The translations under genes were made by a program, and so were the position numbers. The notes beneath the pieces were generated by a model, which ran no database searches, was not told the origin of the DNA, and worked only from the letters and a program-made list of their open reading frames with translations. From NCBI GenBank assembly GCA_034432095.1, contig DAOUCV010000082.1, forward strand, positions 1 to 13,771: DNA of 13,771 bases, read 5' to 3'. Below are positions 6,234-12,415 of this stretch, piece after piece. Positions within the stretch are counted from its first letter, which is position 1. Each line of letters starts with the position of its first letter. This DNA comes from DAOUCV01 sp034432095 (GTDB lineage Bacteria; Chloroflexota; Dehalococcoidia; Dehalococcoidales; UBA2162).

Positions 6234-7211
6234 TTAAACATGCAGTTCTATGATATCGCCGTCCTCAAGGACATGGTCTCGCTTGACCATAATACCATCG
6301 TGTTTCCCCGAGCCCCACACCCGGGCGTACTTCATTCTGGCGAGGAACGACTTGTGGATTTCTGCGGCGGCATCCGCCAGCGTGCTTCCCCGTTTTAGCA
6401 CTATAGGGTCATTAAGGTCTGGTTTTTGCCCCGGAGCCTTCGTGTATACCCGTATAACATCAAGCATTTGAAAGATTTTGAGTTTCAACTCTTCCAGACC
6501 GGTTCCCTTTTTGGCTGAGATAGCCACGACCGGTAGTTGGTCTTGATATTTATCTTTTAAAGCTGGGTAGTTCTGGCTGGCTTCAGGCTGGTCTACCTTG
6601 TTGCCGACAATCAGCGCCTTCTTGAGCTGCCACAGACTGCTTTGCTCACCAGCCTGCCGGGAACCAATCCCTATTCTCATCTTCCCCAGCTCGGTGGTGA
6701 TTGTTTCCATCTGAGCCAGTGGCTCACTGCCTAAATCAACCATCACCAGCAGGGCATCAGCTTTCCTGAGCAGGTGTGGTAGCCAGAACTCGATTGACTG
6801 GGGAGCTAGAGGGGGAGTATCAACCAACTGTATTTTTACATTCTCAAATTCCATCATTCCCGGGGTGGCAGTGCGGGTGGTGAAGGGGTAGTCAGCGACC
6901 GCAGGCGAGGCGTTAGTCAGGACACTGACCAGTTGGGATTTACCAGCATTGGGCAGACCGATAACAGCTATCTGGGCAGCACCCTCTTTGGGAATCGTCC
7001 GGGAGGTACGGTGGGTGACCGCCTTCTTACTTAAACTCTGGGTGAGCTTGGCAATTTTAGCTCTCAATTCAGCCTTAAGGTGGTCGGTGCCCTTATGCTT
7101 GGGCATAATCGCCAGCATCTCTTCGAGGGCAGCTATCTTCTCTTCGGCAGTCTTAGCTTCCCTGAATACCTTTTCGGCTTCAAAGTATTGTGGCGGTAAG
7201 TTAGCTGGCAT
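6234..7211 (-). CDS. DRG/Obg-like GTPase with C-terminal TGS domain
   Basis: A 325-aa protein. Residues 1-65 are helical and charged. The G domain (about 79-250) has G1 GLPNAGKS (85-92), switch-I TTRTATPG (111-118), G4 NKVD (204-207) and G5 SAKKG (232-236). The TGS domain fills about 252-325 and ends GDIIELHV. G3 reads DTPP (131-134), so the Gly of DxxG is replaced by Pro, which may alter switch-II movement and hydrolysis. The layout follows DRG-type GTPases, which act on ribosomes and translation in archaea and eukaryotes; TGS domains often contact RNA. The specific bacterial function is unknown. The start codon is ATG with AGGG upstream, and a zinc-ribbon gene follows 15 nt downstream. Confidence 0.85.
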   Translation of the reverse strand: MPANLPPQYFEAEKVFREAKTAEEKIAALEEMLAIMPKHKGTDHLKAELRAKIAKLTQSLSKKAVTHRTSRTIPKEGAAQIAVIGLPNAGKSQLVSVLTNASPAVADYPFTTRTATPGMMEFENVKIQLVDTPPLAPQSIEFWLPHLLRKADALLVMVDLGSEPLAQMETITTELGKMRIGIGSRQAGEQSSLWQLKKALIVGNKVDQPEASQNYPALKDKYQDQLPVVAISAKKGTGLEELKLKIFQMLDVIRVYTKAPGQKPDLNDPIVLKRGSTLADAAAEIHKSFLARMKYARVWGSGKHDGIMVKRDHVLEDGDIIELHV

Positions 7212-7228
7212 TTTTTACCCTGGTTATT

Positions 7229-7245
7229 ATTATACTCTAAAGAGT
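7229..7245 (-). promoter_or_regulatory. -10 element and palindrome upstream of the TGS GTPase
   Basis: On the - strand TATAAT is perfect at 7229-7234. It touches an interrupted palindrome (ACTCT-AA-AGAGT, 7234-7245) located where spacer DNA would be. A good -35 is not seen. The predicted leader is only about 11 nt. The palindrome could be an operator, but five-base arms can arise by chance. Confidence 0.35.
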
Positions 7246-7436
7246 TTGAGCTATTGACGCCGGCTGACCGCTCAACTTAAAAACGTGTGTTGCTGCCGTT
7301 TAGCGGGATGCCGCTGGGACTGGTCGCTCTGGCAGTTATCTTATGGTATCTTGGTTAACCCTTGGATAAGGCGATTTTGGTTCGGCTTCCCTCAGACAAG
7401 CTGGAGTAATCAAAGAAGAGGCGACGTAAATTAATC
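7246..7436. other. Intergenic gap between copA end and the GTPase promoter
   Basis: No gene of convincing size is seen here. A 16-codon + strand frame (7308-7358) encodes a wholly hydrophobic peptide ending VILWYLG. It lacks a clear ribosome-binding site and could be a relic of a membrane-protein tail or chance. No strong terminator follows copA; only a weak GCTT/AAGC stem is visible. Confidence 0.3.
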
Positions 7437-9707
7437 TCAGTTGCCAAACTTGGCTAGGGTAAATCTTCTCAGGCGTAGTGAGTTGGATACCACAGTAATG
7501 GAGCTGGCAGCCATGGCGGCGGCAGCCAGGACGGGATTCAGGAAACCGTAGTTGCCAAAGATAAAGTGTAGCCCTGAGGGGACACCGCTATTCCCGAAGA
7601 CAAGGTACAGCGCCCCCGCTGCTACAGGGATAAGGGCAGTATTGTAGGCAAAAGCCCAGAAGAGGTTCTGCTTAATAGTCCTCATCGTGCGCCTGCTCAG
7701 GGATATAGCGTTTAAGATGCCACGTAAATCGCCGCTAATCAGGGTAATGTCGCCAGTCTGCATCGCCACATCGGTGCCAGTGCCAATGGCGATGCCTACA
7801 TCCGCCTGAGCCAGGGCTGGGGCATCGTTTATCCCGTCTCCGACCATAGCGACTACCTTCCCCTCTTCCTGCAGCTTCCTGATCTCCCGCGCCTTGTGCT
7901 CTGGCAGCACCTCAGCCAGGACACGGTCAATGCCTGCCTCCCGGGCAATAGCCTCAGCGGTACGCCGGTTGTCCCCGGTGAGCATTACCACCTCGATACC
8001 CATCTTATGCAGACCCGCCACCGCTTCCCTGGCGTTGGGCTTGAGGGCATCAGCCAGAGCAATGACACCCTCTACTCGGCTATCTAAGCTGAGGAACATC
8101 ACCGTCTTACCCTGTTCCCAGAGCCGCTCAGCCTCTTTCTCCAGTCCATTCAGGGAAAAGCCTTTTTCTTTCATTAGCTTGAGGTTACCCAGAACGAGCT
8201 TTTTGCCTTCAACCAGGGCCTCAACACCGTGCCCCGGGACAGCATTAAAATTTAAGGCAGGAGATAATTCCAAGCCCCTTTCCAGAGCTGCCCTGACGAT
8301 AGCTTCGCCGAGTGGATGCTCTGAGTTGTGTTCGGCAGAGGCTGCCAGCCGTAGAACCTCTTCTTGAGATGAAGACAGGGCAATAATATCGGTTACCTTT
8401 GGTTCACCCTGTGTTAGAGTGCCCGTCTTATCCAGCAACACACTCTTAATCTGGTGACACCTCTCCAGTGTCTCGGCATTTCTGATAAGAACACCGTGCT
8501 CGGCTCCCCTACCCGTGCCCACGATAATAGCCGTTGGCGTCGCCAGACCCAGAGCACAGGGGCAGGCGACGATGAGCACCGCAACAAAGTTGAGGAGGGC
8601 AAAGGTAAGAGCCGGAGGCGGACCGAGGAAGAACCAGACGATGAAAGTAATAATAGCGATGCCAACTACCGTCGGCACAAAGTAGCTGGCAATAACGTCA
8701 GCCAGGCGCTGAATAGGAGCCTTGCTCCCCTGAGCTTCCTCCACCAGACGGACAATCCGGGCTAAAGTAGTATCCTTTCCTACTCTGGTCGCCTCAAATT
8801 GAAAGCTGCCTGTTTTGTTAATAGTAGCACCAATAACCTCATCACCAGCTTTTTTCTCTACCGGAAGACTCTCGCCGGTAACCACCGACTCGTCAATAGT
8901 TGAATACCCCCGACGGATAACACCATCTACCGGCACCCGCTCTCCCGGTCGCACCAGAATGAGGTCACCAACCTGGACATCTTCGATGGAAATCTCCCTT
9001 TCTTCGCCGTCACGAATGACCAGGGCAGTCTTGGGGTTCATACCGATGAGCTTCTTTATTGCTTCCGATGCCTGTCCTCTGGCCCGCGCTTCCAGGAAGC
9101 GACCAAGCAGTATCAAGGTGATAATCACTGCTGAGGTGTCAAAGTAAAGACCGGGCTTCATTCCAGCAGCAGCAAAAAGACTAGGAAAGAGAACAGCTAC
9201 CACGCTATAAAAGTAGGCGGCTGAGGTGCCCACCGCCACCAGCGTATTCATATCAGTGGTCTTGTGCCGTAACGCACTCCAGGCACCCCGATAAAACCGC
9301 CAGCCCGCCCAGAACTGCACTGGCGTGGCCAGTGCCCAGAGTAAATATTCTTTCCCGGCGAATGAGGGAGTCCACATTAAAGCCATGATTATTGCGGCAA
9401 GAATAGCGGAAACGATAAACCTGTTCCTGATGCCTCGCAGTTCCCGCCGAGATGCGCTGGTCACATCCTCTGGTGTCTCAGCTTCCGAGCCAAGTTCATA
9501 GCCAGCGTCTTTCACTGCCTGCTTGAGGTCAGCGATGCTCGTCCCCTCCGTGTACTCTACGGTCGCTTTCTCTGAGGCTAGATTAACATTGACCGAAACT
9601 ACGCCGGGCACACTGAATAGGGCTTTCTCTACCCGGGCAACGCAACCAGCGCAGGTCATTCCCCTTACCGGAAAGATAGATTTCCTGTTCTTATTCGGTA
9701 AATTCAA
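7437..9707 (-). CDS. copA: Cu+-exporting P1B-1-type ATPase
   Basis: A 756-aa inner-membrane copper pump. One N-terminal heavy-metal-associated domain (about 10-75) has GMTCAGC (C19/C22). TGES (277-280) is the actuator, CPC (382-384) is the intramembrane copper site, DKTGT (D426) is the phosphorylation site, H464-P465 forms the SEHPLG nucleotide motif and GDGIND (623-628) is the hinge. Y688-N689 and M732xxxS736 in the last two helices are the residues that distinguish Cu+ pumps from Zn/Cd or Co pumps. The start is TTG with GAGG about 6-7 nt upstream, inside the 3' end of the iscU-like gene (17-nt overlap), so translation is probably coupled. As last gene of the sulfur/Fe-S operon it would lower cytosolic Cu+, which attacks Fe-S clusters. 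No copper-responsive regulator gene is adjacent. Confidence 0.95.
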   Translation of the reverse strand: MNLPNKNRKSIFPVRGMTCAGCVARVEKALFSVPGVVSVNVNLASEKATVEYTEGTSIADLKQAVKDAGYELGSEAETPEDVTSASRRELRGIRNRFIVSAILAAIIMALMWTPSFAGKEYLLWALATPVQFWAGWRFYRGAWSALRHKTTDMNTLVAVGTSAAYFYSVVAVLFPSLFAAAGMKPGLYFDTSAVIITLILLGRFLEARARGQASEAIKKLIGMNPKTALVIRDGEEREISIEDVQVGDLILVRPGERVPVDGVIRRGYSTIDESVVTGESLPVEKKAGDEVIGATINKTGSFQFEATRVGKDTTLARIVRLVEEAQGSKAPIQRLADVIASYFVPTVVGIAIITFIVWFFLGPPPALTFALLNFVAVLIVACPCALGLATPTAIIVGTGRGAEHGVLIRNAETLERCHQIKSVLLDKTGTLTQGEPKVTDIIALSSSQEEVLRLAASAEHNSEHPLGEAIVRAALERGLELSPALNFNAVPGHGVEALVEGKKLVLGNLKLMKEKGFSLNGLEKEAERLWEQGKTVMFLSLDSRVEGVIALADALKPNAREAVAGLHKMGIEVVMLTGDNRRTAEAIAREAGIDRVLAEVLPEHKAREIRKLQEEGKVVAMVGDGINDAPALAQADVGIAIGTGTDVAMQTGDITLISGDLRGILNAISLSRRTMRTIKQNLFWAFAYNTALIPVAAGALYLVFGNSGVPSGLHFIFGNYGFLNPVLAAAAMAASSITVVSNSLRLRRFTLAKFGN

Positions 9708-10326
9708 CCTTTACCTCTTTGACATCCCAGAGCGGTTCTATCTTCTCTATTATTTCTTCTTTTATTGCCGAAGCAAACTGGTGGTCTGGAGGCAAGTCGA
9801 TAACTACCCGGACGGTGCCGTCCTTTACCTCAATATCTCTCACCACATTGGTACGTACCAGGTCTAGTCCTGCCATAGGGTTCATCACTTTCTTGAGCCG
9901 ATTGCGCACTGTCTCTATCGTAGTGGGTTTTCTCTCCTTGACCAGTCCGTGGCGTTCTTCATAGTTTTCAATCGCTGAACGTAGACCCTCGATAGCCAGC
10001 ACCGAGCAGTGGGCTTTTATTTTGGGGAGCCCTCCCAGTGCGTCAGCGGCTTCTTTCCAAGTAATCCTCTTGGCTTCCTCCAATGTCTTCCCCTTAGCCA
10101 GTTCGGTAATGATAGAACCAGTAGCAATATTTGAAGCGCAGCCGTAGGACTCAAACTTGGCGTCGGTGATTTTATTTGTCTCGGGGTCAACGTTTATATA
10201 GACGGCAACCATATCTCCGCAGGCTGGGCTGCCTTCTATTGCCTTGCCGTCGGGGTTCTCAATCTTGCCCACATTTCGGGGATGGCGGAAGTGTTCCAGT
10301 ACCGTTTCAGTATATGGAAATCTCAT
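9691..10326 (-). CDS. IscU/NifU-type Fe-S scaffold fused to a MIP18/DUF59 domain
   Basis: A 211-aa protein. Residues 1-125 are an IscU/NifU_N scaffold with the three cluster-binding cysteines C36 (SPACGD), C63 (YGCAS) and C107 (AHCS), plus the conserved D38. The HscA-binding LPPVK motif reads LPKIK, so classical chaperone release may not apply. After a short basic linker, residues about 139-211 match the MIP18/DUF59 fold of PaaD/SufT and of the Mrp N-terminus (NP...V..I.V.DG.V.V.I.L...I...V.V), not the CxxC-bearing Nfu domain usual in NifU. The domain's customary Cys region reads LPPDHQF, so that Cys is missing. The ATG follows AAGGAGG, which overlaps the stop of the IscS-like gene (2-nt gap). 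Expected role: assembling Fe-S clusters on domain 1 and handing them to targets through domain 2. Confidence 0.85.
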   Translation of the reverse strand: MRFPYTETVLEHFRHPRNVGKIENPDGKAIEGSPACGDMVAVYINVDPETNKITDAKFESYGCASNIATGSIITELAKGKTLEEAKRITWKEAADALGGLPKIKAHCSVLAIEGLRSAIENYEERHGLVKERKPTTIETVRNRLKKVMNPMAGLDLVRTNVVRDIEVKDGTVRVVIDLPPDHQFASAIKEEIIEKIEPLWDVKEVKVEFTE

Positions 10327-10328
10327 CT

Positions 10329-11516
10329 TTAGTCCTCCTTTTTTGCGTTTTCTTTGCCCAAGGGGCTGATTCTTCTCAGCTCTGGCACCACCTCAGCCAG
10401 CGTCTCAACCACGGCGTCAGCATCCTCCATAGTGTTATATCGCCCGAAGGTAAAACGAATCGACCCGTGAGCCCTTTCATGGTCGCCGCCTATGCCAAAG
10501 ATAACATGACTGCCCTCCAGAGAGCGGCTGAAACAGGCTGAACCGGTGCTTACGGCAAAACCGTGCATATCCAGGTGCAGGGTGATGGATTCACCTTCAA
10601 TGAAGTGGAATGAGACGTTGGCATTTTGCGGGAGCCTCTTCCAGCGGTGACCATTAAGAACGGTATCCGGTATCTCGCCGAGTATCCGGTCGATAACACG
10701 GTCGCGCATGGCTTGCAAGCGCTTCGTTTCCTGAGGGGTAACCAGTTCTACCGCCTTAGCAAATCCCACGGCACCGGGTATGTCTTCCAGCCCAGCCCGA
10801 AGGTCAAACTCCTGAAACCCCCCGTCCACCCACTTGGCTATTTTCGTGCCCTGGCGAACATACAAGCCTCCCGTACCCTTTGGCCCGTGGATGGTATGGG
10901 CAGAGACGGTGATTAAGTCGACAGGAATCTTCTTCACATCGAGGGGGACTCTGGTGAAGGTATGCGTGGCATCGGTGTGGAAAAGCACCCCTTTCTCACG
11001 ACAGATGCGACCAATGTTTTCGATGTCCTGAATGGTGCCAATCTCCTGATTGGCGTGCTGGATGGAGACCAGGATGGTTTCGTTCGTGATGGAATCTACG
11101 AGCTTATCAAGGTCCACAAAGCCATCACCGTCCACATCCAGATAGGTCACCTTAAAGCCCTGCTTCTCAAGGGCTCTGGCACTGTAGAGCACCGGAAAAT
11201 CCTCTATTTTTGACACAATCAGGTGTTTCCCTTTCTTGCCGCCGAGAGCCAGCGCCACCCCCTTCAGAGCAATGTTGGAAGATTCGGTACTACCGGCAGT
11301 GAAAATGAACTCCCCGGGTGCCGCTCCCAGAGCCGCCGCCAGAGCCGCCCTAGCCCTATCCAAGGCTTCTCGAGCTTCAATACCCTGAGAGTAAGCAAAC
11401 TCTGAAGTAGCCACGGCATACGTGTCAAAGAAGTACGGCTTCATTGCCTCCAGTACCCGCTCATCCAAGCGGGTGGCGGCTGAATTGTCCAGATATACCT
11501 GTCGTCTCGCTAACAT
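10329..11516 (-). CDS. IscS/NifS-like protein lacking the PLP-binding lysine
   Basis: A 395-aa fold-type I protein of the class V aminotransferase/cysteine desulfurase family, full length and in frame. Kept: the N-terminal VYLDNSAAT, N156 (NQEIG), the PLP-ring Asp D182, S205/H207 of the phosphate site and the catalytic cysteine C328 (GSAC), at the same index as in E. coli IscS. Changed: the Schiff-base lysine (SAHK in IscS) is T208 (SAHTIHGPKG, codon ACC, two changes from Lys), the stacking His is D106, and the Gln after the Asp (DAAQ) is H185. The GNPSS loop reads AVATS and RSGT reads RAGL. Normal desulfuration of cysteine looks impossible, but C328 could still carry persulfide. From memory, Archaeoglobus fulgidus IscS also lacks this lysine while docking IscU. 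AGGAGG lies 5 nt before the ATG. Confidence 0.85.
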   Translation of the reverse strand: MLARRQVYLDNSAATRLDERVLEAMKPYFFDTYAVATSEFAYSQGIEAREALDRARAALAAALGAAPGEFIFTAGSTESSNIALKGVALALGGKKGKHLIVSKIEDFPVLYSARALEKQGFKVTYLDVDGDGFVDLDKLVDSITNETILVSIQHANQEIGTIQDIENIGRICREKGVLFHTDATHTFTRVPLDVKKIPVDLITVSAHTIHGPKGTGGLYVRQGTKIAKWVDGGFQEFDLRAGLEDIPGAVGFAKAVELVTPQETKRLQAMRDRVIDRILGEIPDTVLNGHRWKRLPQNANVSFHFIEGESITLHLDMHGFAVSTGSACFSRSLEGSHVIFGIGGDHERAHGSIRFTFGRYNTMEDADAVVETLAEVVPELRRISPLGKENAKKED

Positions 11517-11528
11517 ATCTGCCTCCTG

Positions 11529-11948
11529 TTATATAAACAGGGTGATGCTGGATTCTTTAGCCTCATTGATATAGGTGCCCACGGCACCGTAATCTGATAT
11601 CAAATCATCACGCAGGTCTTCTTTCTTGATCCCCATTATCTCCATGGTCATATCGCAGGCAATGATTTTACCCCCAAGCTCCTTGAAGTCCTGAAGTAGC
11701 TTCTCCAGCGAAGCGACGCCAGCCTTCTCCATCCTCCGCTTCACCATCCACTTGCCGAGGCCAAGCATGTTCATCTTGGATAGAGGCCCCTTGTCCAGGC
11801 CCCCTTTCTTGAGGCGCTGGAGCCCCCAGAAGGTAAAATAAAGGGACACTTCCATTCCCATTGCCAGCGCTCCATTAGCTATGATAAGAGCGCTGTAGAC
11901 CTTGTCCATGTCACCGCTATGAACTATTATGGTAGCTTTATTAGCCAT
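11529..11948 (-). CDS. DsrE/DsrF-family sulfur-relay protein (DsrE2-like)
   Basis: A 139-aa cytosolic protein of the DsrE/F/H fold. Features typical of DsrE2-like members are the N-terminal beta strand and loop (TIIVHSGDMDKV), the VSLYFTFWGL strand (35-43), the middle helix rich in Met/Lys/Arg, and CDMTMEIMGI (98-107) with C98, the only cysteine and the expected persulfide carrier. DsrE proteins shuttle sulfane sulfur between TusA-like partners and enzymes. DsrE2 genes next to tusA are known from sulfur-metabolising bacteria and archaea. AAAGGAG lies 5 nt before the ATG. The gene is 11 nt downstream of tusA and 12 nt upstream of the IscS-like gene. Its sulfur donor and acceptor are inferred from context; no rhodanese is in the window. 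Confidence 0.85.
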   Translation of the reverse strand: MANKATIIVHSGDMDKVYSALIIANGALAMGMEVSLYFTFWGLQRLKKGGLDKGPLSKMNMLGLGKWMVKRRMEKAGVASLEKLLQDFKELGGKIIACDMTMEIMGIKKEDLRDDLISDYGAVGTYINEAKESSITLFI

Positions 11949-11959
11949 AGCTACTCCTT

Positions 11960-12181
11960 TTACCTCCGTATCCTTATTTTCCAGACCCCGTCCTTCTCCT
12001 GAATGTCAATAAGTTCCAGCCCCAGAGCCTTGACCGCCATTGGTATCTCTTTCTTGGAAGAAGGGTGTGTTCCCACAACCTCGACAATGTCACCCTCCTT
12101 GGCTTTCCTTAAAGCTTTGCGGGTCTCAACCAGAGGGACGGGACAGGTCTCACCAGTACAGTCCACCTTTATCTCGGCCAT
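11960..12181 (-). CDS. TusA-family sulfur carrier protein
   Basis: A 73-aa protein with the TusA/SirA signature CPxP (C13-P14-V15-P16) at the start of helix 1; C13 carries sulfur as persulfide. A second cysteine, C8, precedes it, as in several SirA/YedF-type members. The remainder has the alpha/beta sandwich pattern (KEGDIVEVVGTHPSSKKEI) with normal family length. A TTG at 12202 is in frame upstream, but the ATG at 12181 is preferred: GGAGG lies 9 nt before it and homologues begin near this point. It is the first gene of the sulfur/Fe-S operon. Canonical TusA takes sulfur from IscS for tRNA thiolation; here the neighbouring IscS-like protein appears unable to supply it, so sulfur may flow the other way. 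Confidence 0.88.
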   Translation of the reverse strand: MAEIKVDCTGETCPVPLVETRKALRKAKEGDIVEVVGTHPSSKKEIPMAVKALGLELIDIQEKDGVWKIRIRR

Positions 12182-12222
12182 TTTCCATCGCCTCCATATC
12201 AAACACTTTATCTTTTGAGATA

Positions 12223-12265
12223 ATTATAGGTCGAGGGGCAAACGAATGTATATGATTTTTATCAT
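12223..12265 (-). promoter_or_regulatory. Promoter and dyad upstream of the tusA operon
   Basis: On the - strand a perfect TATAAT (12223-12228) predicts a start near 12216 and a leader of about 35 nt. The best -35 match is weak (TATACA, 12247-12252, 18-nt spacing). Touching it is the dyad ATGAT-TTTT-ATCAT (12252-12265), possibly an operator. A weak -35 next to a dyad would fit regulated expression, but no regulator gene is in the window. Confidence 0.4.
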
Positions 12266-12415
12266 GTTCTAACCAAATCGAGAACCGCCGCCTTTGCCCT
12301 TCAAAACGTTACAGGAAGCCAGCAATAGCGAAGTCATAAAATGCGGAGGAAAAAGTTACAAAACTACGACAGACGGTTCCCGAACACCTGTTTGAGAGGA
12401 AGGGTCTAAAGGTCA
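12266..12415. other. Rest of the gap between the dehydrogenase and tusA
   Basis: No gene or clear RNA structure is seen. A 22-codon frame (12340-12408, + strand) lacks support. No hairpin with a T-run follows the dehydrogenase stop, so read-through into the tusA operon cannot be excluded. Confidence 0.4.

Noticed and set aside
7894..8367. 157-codon + strand open frame
   Set aside because: It is antisense to the ATP-binding and hinge regions of copA. Ser/Arg/Ala-rich composition is typical of a complementary-strand artefact.
10329..11516. Treating the IscS-like gene as a pseudogene
   Set aside because: The frame, length, ribosome-binding site, operon position and catalytic Cys are all intact. 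Only PLP-chemistry positions have changed, so a retained altered function fits better.
12182..12202. TTG start for tusA giving a 7-residue N-terminal extension
   Set aside because: The extension contains the GGAGG that serves the internal ATG at 12181, and family members start near that ATG.
12340..12408. Short + strand frame (22 codons) in the tusA upstream gap
   Set aside because: It has no ribosome-binding site, no recognisable sequence and is too short to support.
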